Origin: Burkholderiales bacterium UBA2463
GTDB lineage: Bacteria; Pseudomonadota; Gammaproteobacteria; Burkholderiales; Burkholderiaceae_A
Assembly (NCBI GenBank): GCA_002342295.1
Contig: DDPR01000013.1
Location: 14,186-62,034, forward strand
Length of the DNA: 47,849 nucleotides
Reading direction: 5' to 3'
Below, in pieces: positions 31,079 through 39,803 of the stretch; the stretch's first letter is position 1, and each line of letters starts with the position of its first letter. The position numbers and the translations under genes are program-made. The notes beneath the pieces are model-generated. The model had not been told where the DNA came from, did not search any database, and saw only the letters and a list, made by a program, of their open reading frames with translations.

Positions 31079-32148
31079 GCGGCCTTTGCCACCTCTTCGG
31101 CAATGGCTCTGCCCACCTCGACGGTGCTGGCAGATCCGCCGAGATCACGGGTTTTTGGCCCCCCCCGCAGTACCTGCTCAATCGCATGCAGAATCGCGTC
31201 ATGGGCTCTGGGGTAGCCCAAAAAGTCGAGCATCATCGCGCCCGACCAGATCTGCCCAATTGGATTGGCGATTCCCTTGCCCGCGATATCGGGTGCTGAT
31301 CCGTGTACGGGCTCAAATAAAGAGGGAAAGGTGCGCTCCGGGTTGAGATTTCCGGAGGGCGCAATGCCGATCGTTCCCGTGCAGGCCGGACCGAGATCCG
31401 AGAGGATGTCGCCAAAGAGGTTGCTCGCGACGACCACATCGAACCAATCAGGATGCTGCACAAAATGGGCGGTCAGAATATCAATGTGGTACTTGTCCCA
31501 GCGAACATCGGGAAATGCTCTGGCCATGTCCTCCACTCGCGCGTCCCACCAAGGCATGGTGATGGCGATGCCGTTTGATTTCGTCGCTGAGGTGAGGTGC
31601 TTCTTTGGACGTTTCTGAGCCAGCTCAAAAGCAAATCGAAGGACGCGGTCGGTGCCGTGCCGCGTCATCACGGTCTCCTGCATCACCACCTCTCGCTCAG
31701 TGCCCGCAAACATCACGCCTCCGACGGAGGAGTACTCCCCCTCGGTGTTCTCCCGAACAACGTAAAAATCAATGTCTCCAGGCTGACGATTTGCGAGAGG
31801 CGATTGCACCCCCGGCATGAGCCGGACAGGGCGCAGATTGATGTACTGGTCGAACTCCCGACGAAACTTTAGGAGCGAACCCCAGAGTGAGACGTGATCG
31901 GGCACCGTATCGGGCCAGCCCACGGCACCGTAGAAGATTGCATCATGGCCGCCAATCTGAGTCTTCCAGTCGGGTGGCAGCATATCGCCATGCTGGAGGT
32001 AGTAATCACAGCTCGCGAAATCAAAGTGGTCCACCTCAAGGCGTATATGAAACCGCCGGGCAGCAGCCTCGAGCACCCGAAGTCCCTCAGGGAGTACCTC
32101 TTTCCCAATTCCGTCGCCCGGTATGGCCGCGATTCTATGAGTCTTCAC
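31075..32148 (-). CDS. ttuC: tartrate dehydrogenase / decarboxylase, TtuC type
   Basis: This 357-residue enzyme is in the isopropylmalate/isocitrate dehydrogenase superfamily, and its sequence fits TtuC/YeaU-type tartrate (or D-malate) dehydrogenase. Landmarks are IAAIPGDGIGKEVLPEG at the start, VVRENTEGEYSSVGG, the metal-binding SNLFGDILSDLGPA, and EPVHGSAPDIAGKGIANP with the NAD-site loop. Coupling to a glycerate kinase favours the tartrate route (tartrate to D-glycerate to 2-phosphoglycerate). Malate activity cannot be excluded. The start is GTG at 32148, overlapping the ABC exporter stop (GTGA). Confidence 0.85.
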   Translation of the reverse strand: MKTHRIAAIPGDGIGKEVLPEGLRVLEAAARRFHIRLEVDHFDFASCDYYLQHGDMLPPDWKTQIGGHDAIFYGAVGWPDTVPDHVSLWGSLLKFRREFDQYINLRPVRLMPGVQSPLANRQPGDIDFYVVRENTEGEYSSVGGVMFAGTEREVVMQETVMTRHGTDRVLRFAFELAQKRPKKHLTSATKSNGIAITMPWWDARVEDMARAFPDVRWDKYHIDILTAHFVQHPDWFDVVVASNLFGDILSDLGPACTGTIGIAPSGNLNPERTFPSLFEPVHGSAPDIAGKGIANPIGQIWSGAMMLDFLGYPRAHDAILHAIEQVLRGGPKTRDLGGSASTVEVGRAIAEEVAKAA

Positions 32149-33986
32149 CTCTCACTCCCCTCTTCTAGCCCTTCTTGCCGTGACTGCCGATCCTGGAGGG
32201 CCCACAGCTCAGCGTATCTCCCCCCTCGATTGACCAGCTCCTGATGGCGACCGCGCTCAACGACCTCGCCCCCCTCCATCACCACAATCTGGTCGGCCTC
32301 GACAATCGTGGAGAGGCGATGGGCGATCACGAGGGTCGTGCGTCCGCGTGAGACCTCTCGAATCTCGCTCTGAATCGCCCTCTCTGATTCTGAGTCAAGT
32401 GAGGAGGTTGCCTCATCAAACACCATGATTGCTGGGCGCTTGAGCAACGCTCGAGCGATCGCAACCCGCTGTTTTTCGCCTCCCGAGAGCTTCAGACCCC
32501 GCTCACCGACCACCGTCTTGAGCCCCTCCGGGAGCTTCTCGAGCAGGCTGCCGAGATGAGCCGCCTCAGCTGCAGACATTACTTCGGCATCCGTGGCATC
32601 GGGCCGGCCGTAACGGATGTTGTACTCCAACGTGTCATTAAAGAGCACGGTGTCTTGGGGCACGATGCCAATGGCGCGTCGAACAGACTCCTGCGTCACC
32701 GATCGAACATCCTGACCATCAATCAGAATCTGGCCGGACTGGGGGTCGAAAAACCTATAGAGAAGTCGCGAGAGCGTGGACTTTCCAGCACCCGAGGAGC
32801 CGACCACGGCCGTGGTCTGGCCGGCCGGCATCTCAAGGCTTAAGTCTTTCAGGATAGATCTGCGCCCATCGTAAGAAAAGCAGAGCGCACGAAACTCGAC
32901 CTTCGCTGGACCAACAACCAGGGGCCTCGCGCCAATCGGATCTGCAACCTCGCGATTCTCTGAAAGCAAAGAGAAGAGTCGTTCCATATCAATGAGGCTC
33001 TGCTTCACCTCTCGATAGAGTACGCCCAGGAAGTTCAGGGGAATGTAGAGCTGGATCATGAAAGCGTTCACCAGCACCAGATCGCCAAGTGTCATCTCAC
33101 CTCGAACCACACCCTCTGTGGCCTGCCAGATCATCAGGCTCACCGCAATCGCAATGATCAGCGACTGTCCCACGTTCAGAATGGAGAGGGAGGTCTGGCT
33201 CTTGATGGCGGCGTCCTGCCAGCTCGCCAGGCTGCGGTCGTAGCGCGAGGCCTCGAACGCCTCATTATTGAAGTACTTGACGGTCTCGTAATTCAGCAGC
33301 GAGTCGATAGCCCGAGCATTCGCCCGCGTATCGAGTTCATTCATCCGACGGCGAAAGTGCGTTCGCCATTCAGTGATTAGGATCGTGAAAAGCGCGTAGG
33401 TGACAAGCGCCAAGAGCGCGATAAGAGCAAAGACAGGTGGATAGTTCCAGGCCAGCCACGCGGTCACCAGAAGCACCTCAATCGCCGTGGGCACAATGCT
33501 GTAGAGCGTAAAGTTCACCAGGGTACCGACACCTCGCGCGCCTCGCTCCATGTCTCGCGTGAGACCACCTGTCTGACGGTCAAGGTGAAACCGAAGCGAC
33601 AGGCTGTGCAGGTGCTCAAAGACCCTCAGCGAGATGTCACGAACAGCCCCCTGCGTCACGCGCGCAAAAACAATTTCGCGCAGCTCTGTGAGCACCGAAG
33701 TGCTCAGCCGCAGAAGACCATAGCCAAGCACCAGACTCAAGGGAACTGCGAGTGCGGCCTGCGAGGGACTCAAAGCATCCACGATCTCCTTGAGAAGAAC
33801 GGGTACCCCCACGTTTGCCACCTTCGCACCCACCAATGCCAAGAGAGCCAGAGCGATGCGACCCTTATAACGAAGCAGATACGGAAGGAGCGCCCGCACC
33901 ACATGCCAACCGCCCTGAGAGAATGTTGTTGCGGCGGGGCCAGAGGGCACCGAGGAGTGAGAGGACGAGGAGTGAAAGTGACGCAT
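32145..33986 (-). CDS. Atm1-type ABC exporter (fused membrane and ATPase domains)
   Basis: The 613 residues form a half-transporter with six membrane helices (about 30-320) and a C-terminal ATPase. Walker A is GSSGAGKST at 396-404, the signature LSGGE at 500-504, and Walker B AIMVFDEATSSLDSE. The membrane part matches the Atm1/ABCB7/HMT1 group, with NYETVKYFNNEAFEASRYD, LNVGQSLIIAIAVSLM and IPLNFLGVLYREVKQSLID. Relatives export glutathione-linked compounds or metals. It probably works as a homodimer in the inner membrane. It lies 25 bp after DUF429 and is coupled to ttuC; no functional link with tartrate use is evident. Confidence 0.88.
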   Translation of the reverse strand: MRHFHSSSSHSSVPSGPAATTFSQGGWHVVRALLPYLLRYKGRIALALLALVGAKVANVGVPVLLKEIVDALSPSQAALAVPLSLVLGYGLLRLSTSVLTELREIVFARVTQGAVRDISLRVFEHLHSLSLRFHLDRQTGGLTRDMERGARGVGTLVNFTLYSIVPTAIEVLLVTAWLAWNYPPVFALIALLALVTYALFTILITEWRTHFRRRMNELDTRANARAIDSLLNYETVKYFNNEAFEASRYDRSLASWQDAAIKSQTSLSILNVGQSLIIAIAVSLMIWQATEGVVRGEMTLGDLVLVNAFMIQLYIPLNFLGVLYREVKQSLIDMERLFSLLSENREVADPIGARPLVVGPAKVEFRALCFSYDGRRSILKDLSLEMPAGQTTAVVGSSGAGKSTLSRLLYRFFDPQSGQILIDGQDVRSVTQESVRRAIGIVPQDTVLFNDTLEYNIRYGRPDATDAEVMSAAEAAHLGSLLEKLPEGLKTVVGERGLKLSGGEKQRVAIARALLKRPAIMVFDEATSSLDSESERAIQSEIREVSRGRTTLVIAHRLSTIVEADQIVVMEGGEVVERGRHQELVNRGGRYAELWALQDRQSRQEGLEEGSER

Positions 33987-34011
33987 AGATGAGTGGGCAG
34001 GAGTCCCGATG

Positions 34012-34905
34012 CTATTCCACTTCAGTGTCTGGGTGCGGCACGGTGCTGATCCAGCCCTCCAGCGGGTCCACCGCTGGGCTCAGGCCCCAGCCGGGACACA
34101 GGCTTGCGTGCGCCGCCTGAAGGCCGCAGATCACAGCATCGAGAAGATCTGCAGAGCCCTCGGCCTCCAGGGCATCACGCCACTCTCCCGAGAGCTCGAG
34201 TTGCACGGCCAGGCCCGCCACCCCCCGCTCAAGGGCCCGAACAATCTGCCTGCGCGCCGCGAAACGCTCTGGGGTGTGCTTAGAGGGATCATCACTCTTA
34301 TAGGACGATCGAATCACTTGCCGCGCTGTGAACGCGGGGTAGGCCTCCAGGGCAATTCGCGCCTGACCACCGACATTCGCGGTGAGTCGGCCTGCGTCGT
34401 CAAATGCCCAGCTCGGAGACCGGTGGGCCGGAAAAAGCAGGTCCGCGTCCCTCATGCGCCGAACCCCCGCCTGCATCATCCAAGCCACAGGCGGGTTGGT
34501 CCAACGCATCGCGGGACTCGAGCCTGCAGGCCGATCGGCGGCTCGCCACGCAAATTTGTCTCCGACCGGCCGAGCATCGCACCAAGCCTTGAAAGCTGAG
34601 CGGAGCTGCTCGCGTGGAGCGTCAGAGAAAAAATCGACAAAGGTCGACCAGTCGGTGGGCCATCTGTAGTGCTCGATCAGCGCTCTCGGCTGGCCAAAAG
34701 GCAGATCGAAGCCCCCGACCCAGGGTCCCTGCGTGCTTAAGAAGATCTGAAAGACATCCCAGTTCGGCACCAAATAAACCGCATCGAGCGCATAAACGGC
34801 TCGTGAACCTGACCTCCTGAGGAGTCGACCGTCTGCAACGGTGATGGGCTTTCTCGTTGAGGGCGCAGAGCTGAAATCCACACCAAAGACTCGGGCATCA
34901 CTCAT
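34012..34905 (-). CDS. DUF429 family protein
   Basis: This 297-residue protein shows the DUF429 pattern: an N-terminal VFGVDFSSAPSTRKP strand-loop with an Asp, then WVGGFDLPFGQPR, and a late DLLDAVICGLQAAHA helix with acidic residues. The family is predicted to have an RNase H-like fold, and its substrate is unknown. No signal or membrane segment is present. The ATG overlaps the clsB-like stop by 8 bp, so it is probably cotranscribed with it. Confidence 0.75.
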   Translation of the reverse strand: MSDARVFGVDFSSAPSTRKPITVADGRLLRRSGSRAVYALDAVYLVPNWDVFQIFLSTQGPWVGGFDLPFGQPRALIEHYRWPTDWSTFVDFFSDAPREQLRSAFKAWCDARPVGDKFAWRAADRPAGSSPAMRWTNPPVAWMMQAGVRRMRDADLLFPAHRSPSWAFDDAGRLTANVGGQARIALEAYPAFTARQVIRSSYKSDDPSKHTPERFAARRQIVRALERGVAGLAVQLELSGEWRDALEAEGSADLLDAVICGLQAAHASLCPGWGLSPAVDPLEGWISTVPHPDTEVE

Positions 34906-36118
34906 AACTGCGCGCCCCGGACTGGCTGAAGGCTAGGAAGAGTCGGATGGCGAGAGACGCCACAGCGATCCCGAGGCGTCGGAGCCCGCGCCGGGGCCAT
35001 GCGAGCGGCCCTGACGGAACCATGAGACGGGCCGTCACCCTGCGCGCCTGAGGTGTGGACATGGCCCACTCAATGCGGCTGCGTAAGCGCTCTGCAAACC
35101 GGTGATCTTGGACTGCCACATTGGCCTCAAGCGACAGCAACATAGAGAAGGGATCCATATTCGAGGAGCCCACCGTCGTCCAATCATCCGCAATCACAAC
35201 CTTCGCATGCAAAAAGCTGTGAGTGAACTCATAGACCTCCACGCCGGCAGCTATGAGTTCCTCGGCCAAGGCCCGCTCTGCCCAGGTGGACCACCAGTAC
35301 TCCACGCGACCCTGAAGCAAGATGCGCACGCGGACGCCTCGTGCTGCGGCCTCAATCAGCAGGCGTCGCATACGCGCTGAAGGGATGAAGTAGGCCATTG
35401 CGATGAGTACCTCATGACGGGACTGTGAGATCGCTGCTCGAATCGCTCGCTCGATGACGCGGCGGTGTCGAATGTTGTCTCGCAGAAGGAGTCGGACTCG
35501 CAAGGAGCCGCTGCGAATAGTCGGACGCAGGGAGCCCCTGAGCGTCTTGCGCAGCCCCCGCCAAGCCTCTCGCAGATCCGCCCGAGATAACCGACGCTGA
35601 TTCAAGAGCCCATGCCAACTCACCCGCCACCAGAGACGCTGCATTGCCCGACGCATTGCCCGCGTCACCCCGAGGTCCTCGATGCGCACAGCGAAGTCAA
35701 AGCGTGGCGCCTCGAGTGCGCCGTGGTGAGGATCGTGCCAATCACCAAGAAGATTGATGCCCCCAACGTATCCAACGCGCTCATCGATGAGCACCATCTT
35801 TCGATGCAATCGACGCCAAGTTCTTGGGGAGAAAAGGGTCACCCCCGGACGAAACAGGCGCACAGAGATGCCTCCTGCGGCCAGCACCTGGCCCAGGGCT
35901 CGGAGCCCAAACTGACCCCCGAAACCATCGAGAAGGAGTTGCACCTCCACGCCACGCCTGACTGCACGCTCCAGAGATGCAATGAGAATGCGAGTCTCCG
36001 GATCATCGTTGAGAATGTAGCTCTCGATGCGAATGAGTCGTTGAGCAGCATCGACATCTCGCACAAGGGCCGGGAACATCTCGACCGCCCCCTGTAGGAG
36101 CGCCAACTGTCCGGGCAC
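34898..36118 (-). CDS. clsB: phospholipase D-family cardiolipin synthase (ClsB-like)
   Basis: This 406-residue protein has two HKD motifs: His105, Lys107, Asp112 (LHRKMVLID) and His304, Lys306, Asp311 (LHAKVVIAD), each followed by GG-x-N or GSSN. This fits the YbhO/ClsB branch, which makes cardiolipin from phosphatidylglycerol and another phospholipid. A basic middle region (about 150-215) and a hydrophobic C-terminal helix could hold it at the membrane. In E. coli the partner gene ybhP encodes an endonuclease/phosphatase-fold protein; here the equivalent lies just upstream, fused to NudB. The start is GTG at 36118, 2 bp after that gene. Confidence 0.88.
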   Translation of the reverse strand: MPGQLALLQGAVEMFPALVRDVDAAQRLIRIESYILNDDPETRILIASLERAVRRGVEVQLLLDGFGGQFGLRALGQVLAAGGISVRLFRPGVTLFSPRTWRRLHRKMVLIDERVGYVGGINLLGDWHDPHHGALEAPRFDFAVRIEDLGVTRAMRRAMQRLWWRVSWHGLLNQRRLSRADLREAWRGLRKTLRGSLRPTIRSGSLRVRLLLRDNIRHRRVIERAIRAAISQSRHEVLIAMAYFIPSARMRRLLIEAAARGVRVRILLQGRVEYWWSTWAERALAEELIAAGVEVYEFTHSFLHAKVVIADDWTTVGSSNMDPFSMLLSLEANVAVQDHRFAERLRSRIEWAMSTPQARRVTARLMVPSGPLAWPRRGLRRLGIAVASLAIRLFLAFSQSGARSYE

Positions 36119-36120
36119 GG

Positions 36121-37350
36121 CTAAGCCCTCGAATCTCGCACGAGGCGGGCAACCACAGGGAGATGGTCTGAGAGCCTCGACCAGCGGGGACCTCTGGGTG
36201 CGCGATGACAGGCGTCGACACGGAACCCTCGCTGGAAGATTCGATCAAGACGCAGTACGGGGAAGAAGCTTGGAAAGGTTCGGCCAGCCCGAGCAGAGTG
36301 TTCGGGGAGAGCCTCGAGAAGGGCCAACTCCCTTCGCAGAACCTCTGCCATTCGAGATCGGCCCTCATTAAAGTCACCCGCCACGAGCAGGGGTGAGTTC
36401 CGATCCACGCTCGCCTTAATCCAACAAATCAGCTGGTCAAGCTGGCGCATTCGACCTCCAGGCAGCAGGCCGAAATGAACGACAAAGACATGGAGGCTCT
36501 CGCGGCCCCAGGCGACCACAGCATGCAGCACAGCCCGCTTCTCCAGTGCGTGATCAGAAAAATCTCGCGTCTCGTGCAAGACGATCGGGAAACGTGAGAG
36601 CAGTGCGTTGCCATGGTGACCATGAAGATAGTGGGCCGCCGGACTGTAAGCGGCTTCGTATTCACCCGAGCCCAAAACCTCATGCTGAGGCTGAGATGGC
36701 CAGTCACGGTGTCGGATGGCCTGCCGCTCACTCCGACCCTGCACCTCCTGCAGACTGACAAGGTCGGCATCAAGTGAGGCCACCGCCTGCGTGAGCTCTC
36801 GGATGACAAGCCGCGAACGCAGGCCAAGTGGGGAGCGCATACACCCCTTACGAATGTTGTAGCTCGCCACCACCAGCGCCTCGGGCGAGACGGCGCGAAC
36901 AAAGCCTCGGCGAGCGGCGAGCTGTCGAATGGCCAGCACGTTCGTCCAAGAAAAGCATCGCTCCGATGCATCCGACCAATCGAGCCAGATCGACTGAATA
37001 TGCTCACGCGGATGAAGGGTCACCGGCCGGTCTGATTCAACGCAGACGGAGAAGACGTGCTCCGTGTTGTGAGTCACGCCTGGCGCGTATCGATGTCGCC
37101 AATGAGGAAAAATCTCGTAGCGCTGCGTGCGTCCCCATTCATCCCAGGCACTCGCATCTGCCCACAGCCCGGTCTCCTCCTTAAGTTCCCGCTGGGCGGC
37201 CTGCATGGGCGTCTCGTGCTCAGAGTCGAGGCTCCCCGTGACGGACTGCCAAAACCCCGGGTGATCGGCTCGTTCCAGAAGCAACACACGACCCTTGGTG
37301 TCGTGAATCACGACCAGCACCGAGACCGGAATCTTATAAGCCGACATCAC
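36121..37350 (-). CDS. NudB (NUDIX) - endonuclease/exonuclease/phosphatase fusion
   Basis: One frame of 409 residues joins two proteins that are separate in relatives. Residues 1 to about 149 are a NUDIX hydrolase of the NudB type (dihydroneopterin triphosphate diphosphatase, folate pathway), starting MMSAYKIPVSVLVVIHD. Its box has G39, E46, R54, E55, E58 and E59. After a short link (about 149-157), residues 158-409 are an EEP-fold domain related to YbhP: VASYNIRKG with Asn165, QEV with Glu202, HFG with His292, GDFN with Asp326 and Asn328, and SDH with Asp395 and His396. All catalytic residues look intact. There is no stop or frameshift at the junction. The start is GTG 37350 or ATG 37347, overlapping the membrane protein stop. 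The EEP substrate is unknown. Confidence 0.88.
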   Translation of the reverse strand: MMSAYKIPVSVLVVIHDTKGRVLLLERADHPGFWQSVTGSLDSEHETPMQAAQRELKEETGLWADASAWDEWGRTQRYEIFPHWRHRYAPGVTHNTEHVFSVCVESDRPVTLHPREHIQSIWLDWSDASERCFSWTNVLAIRQLAARRGFVRAVSPEALVVASYNIRKGCMRSPLGLRSRLVIRELTQAVASLDADLVSLQEVQGRSERQAIRHRDWPSQPQHEVLGSGEYEAAYSPAAHYLHGHHGNALLSRFPIVLHETRDFSDHALEKRAVLHAVVAWGRESLHVFVVHFGLLPGGRMRQLDQLICWIKASVDRNSPLLVAGDFNEGRSRMAEVLRRELALLEALPEHSARAGRTFPSFFPVLRLDRIFQRGFRVDACHRAPRGPRWSRLSDHLPVVARLVRDSRA

Positions 37351-37994
37351 GGCGGGCCGATGCGACCTCGAAGGCCCAAAAGAGCCGTGGCCACGAGACC
37401 CATGCAGAGAATCCAGACGAAAATAAAGATCGACGCCGAGAGCAGTCGGAGACTGGTGGGCTCTAGCCCCTCCTCACTCATCAATCTGCGTGCGTGCCAG
37501 GCTGGGACCGATGCAAGGGAGGCCCACACGCAAGCAACAGGCAGTGTTCCAAACAAGGCCGCCACCGGCAGAACCATGCTCCCCAGGTACATAAATAGGG
37601 AGGCTTGCGCAGGGGCCTGAGCCCGCTCGGGCTGGGCTGAGAGCCAGTAGGCCATGAGTGCTAAGGCAGTGACGAGTCCAGCCATCGCAGACATGATGGT
37701 CGGGTGACCGAGGAGTGCCGTTGCCACGCCAAGAACGCAGACAAAACCCAGAACGGCTACGCCGCCCACCTGAATACCGAGGGACCAACTGCTAATCGAG
37801 GCCATCGTCGAGCTGCCGAAGCGACGAAGTGCGAGGTGCAGACAGGTGACGAGAGCGGCGAAGCCCAGGGCTAGGGCAATCGGCAGAACCTCAAGACCCG
37901 GTCGATCAATCAGTGCGCATGAGAGGCCCATCAGTGCCGCCAGCGGCGTATAGGCAAGCGCTCTGCGCTGACCTATAGCGGCGACCGCAGTCAT
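37347..37994 (-). CDS. polytopic membrane protein, possibly reduced UbiA-like
   Basis: I do not recognise this 215-residue protein with confidence. It is strongly hydrophobic, with about six or seven membrane helices (near 14-30, 36-56, 74-95, 99-118, 130-160 and 183-207). The layout and the segment GLVTALALMAYWLSAQPER faintly recall the middle of UbiA/MenA prenyltransferases. However, the two Asp-rich motifs needed for catalysis are absent and the protein is about 80 residues too short. If related, it is a non-catalytic remnant. It is coupled by 4-bp overlaps to aspS upstream and to the NudB-EEP gene downstream. A real gene is likely from this packing. Confidence 0.6.
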   Translation of the reverse strand: MTAVAAIGQRRALAYTPLAALMGLSCALIDRPGLEVLPIALALGFAALVTCLHLALRRFGSSTMASISSWSLGIQVGGVAVLGFVCVLGVATALLGHPTIMSAMAGLVTALALMAYWLSAQPERAQAPAQASLFMYLGSMVLPVAALFGTLPVACVWASLASVPAWHARRLMSEEGLEPTSLRLLSASIFIFVWILCMGLVATALLGLRGRIGPP

Positions 37995-39787
37995 GACAGA
38001 ACTTTTGGTGCCTCTCGCAGTCGAATGTGCAGCTCGCGCAGCTGCCGATCATCGGCTGGGGAGGGGGCCTGAGTGAGCAGGCACTGCGCCCTCTGAGTTT
38101 TTGGGAAGGCAATCACATCTCGGATGGATTCCGCGCCTGTCATAAGCGTGACCAATCGATCGAGCCCAAAGGCCAATCCACCATGGGGCGGGGCGCCGTA
38201 CCTCAGCGCATCGAGCAAGAAGCCAAACTTGGCGGCGGCCTCTTCTGGCCCAATTGAGAGCGCCCGAAAGACCTTGGACTGAACCTCCTCCCGATGAATT
38301 CGCACGGACCCACCGCCCAACTCCCAACCATTGAGCACCATGTCGTAGGCCTTGGCAAGGCAGTCGCCAGGATTCGTCTGCAGGAGGTCTTCATGCCCAT
38401 CTTTCGGCGCAGTGAAGGGGTGGTGAACGGCATTCCAACGCCCCGCCTCGTCGTCGAATTCAAACATTGGAAAGTCCACAACCCAGAGGGGCTGCCAGCC
38501 CAGCGCAATCAACCCCTTTGCATGACCGAACTCGGAATGCCCAACCTTAAGCCGCAGCGCGCCCATGGCATCGAAGACCACCTTGGCCTTGTCGGCGCCA
38601 AAAAACAGCAGGTCCCCATCCTGAGCCGCAGTGCGGTCCAAGAGCGCGTGAAGGGCCTCATCGTGAAGGTTCTTCACAATTGGGGACTGAAGGCCCTCGC
38701 GGCCTTTGGTTCGCTCGTTGATCTTGATCCAGGCGAGACCCTTCGCCCCGTAAACCTTCACGAGCTCGGTGTAGCCATCGATGTCTCCTCGGCTCAACTC
38801 CGCGCCGCCTGGAACTCGAAGGGCCATGACAAGGCCCTTGGGAGTATTGGCAGGCTCGGAGAAGACCTTGAAGTCCACGTTCTTCATGATGTCTGTGACA
38901 TCTGTCAGGGTCAGTTTCACCCGAAGGTCGGGCTTGTCCGACCCATAGAGGCGCATAGCATCGGCATAGCTCATGACCGGAAACGGCCGACCCAGCTCCA
39001 CCCCGATCGCCCCTCGAAAGGTCTCGCGAATCATGTCCTCAAACAGATCACGTATTTCTTGCTCGCCCATGAAGGAGGTCTCGCAATCGATCTGCGTGAA
39101 CTCGGGCTGGCGATCTGCCCGCAGATCCTCATCACGAAAACATTTGGTGATCTGGTAGTAGCGGTCGAAGCCTGACACCATAAGGAGTTGCTTGAAAAGT
39201 TGGGGCGACTGCGGGAGTGCAAAGAACTCCCCTGGGTGAACACGCGAGGGAACGAGGTAATCGCGCGCACCCTCGGGAGTTGACTTGGTGAGCATCGGGG
39301 TCTCAATGTCAACAAAATTGTGAGCATCGAGAAAACGCCGAACGGACATCGCCACTCGGTAGCGCAACAAAAGGTTTCTCTGCATGGCGGGCCGCCGAAG
39401 ATCCATCACTCGATGGGTCAATCGAGTGGTCTCGGAGAGGTGCTCCTCGTCCAGCTGAAAAGGGGGCGTGACCGACGCGCTGAGAACCTCGACTGATTCG
39501 CACAGAACCTCGACCTCTCCACTGGCCAGCGCCGGGTTCACAGTTCCTTCCGGCCGACGACGCACCCGTCCAGTCAGACGCACGCAGAACTCGTTGCGAA
39601 GCGACTCTGCCGTATGGAAGACCTCGTTGCGGTCTGGATCACAGACCACCTGGGCAATGCCCTCACGATCGCGAAGGTCGATAAAGATCACGCCTCCATG
39701 ATCGCGACGTCTGTGCACCCAGCCACACAATGAGACGACCGAATCGAGATTCGCGGTCGATAGCTGACCGCAGTAGTGAGATCGCAT
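37991..39787 (-). CDS. aspS: aspartyl-tRNA synthetase
   Basis: AspS charges tRNA-Asp, and in many bacteria also tRNA-Asn. The 598-residue class II enzyme has the OB-fold anticodon domain (VVSLCGWVHRRRDHGGVIFIDLRDR at about 14-38) and motif 2 YYQITKCFRDEDLRADRQPEFTQID. The bacterial insertion domain comes next, and then motif 3 GGLAFGLDRLVTLMTG near the C-terminus. The length is typical of bacterial AspRS. It starts 16 bp after the DUF502 gene. Whether it is discriminating depends on gatCAB elsewhere in the genome. Confidence 0.97.
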   Translation of the reverse strand: MRSHYCGQLSTANLDSVVSLCGWVHRRRDHGGVIFIDLRDREGIAQVVCDPDRNEVFHTAESLRNEFCVRLTGRVRRRPEGTVNPALASGEVEVLCESVEVLSASVTPPFQLDEEHLSETTRLTHRVMDLRRPAMQRNLLLRYRVAMSVRRFLDAHNFVDIETPMLTKSTPEGARDYLVPSRVHPGEFFALPQSPQLFKQLLMVSGFDRYYQITKCFRDEDLRADRQPEFTQIDCETSFMGEQEIRDLFEDMIRETFRGAIGVELGRPFPVMSYADAMRLYGSDKPDLRVKLTLTDVTDIMKNVDFKVFSEPANTPKGLVMALRVPGGAELSRGDIDGYTELVKVYGAKGLAWIKINERTKGREGLQSPIVKNLHDEALHALLDRTAAQDGDLLFFGADKAKVVFDAMGALRLKVGHSEFGHAKGLIALGWQPLWVVDFPMFEFDDEAGRWNAVHHPFTAPKDGHEDLLQTNPGDCLAKAYDMVLNGWELGGGSVRIHREEVQSKVFRALSIGPEEAAAKFGFLLDALRYGAPPHGGLAFGLDRLVTLMTGAESIRDVIAFPKTQRAQCLLTQAPSPADDRQLRELHIRLREAPKVLS

Positions 39788-39803
39788 ACCGCAGGCGCCT
39801 CTA

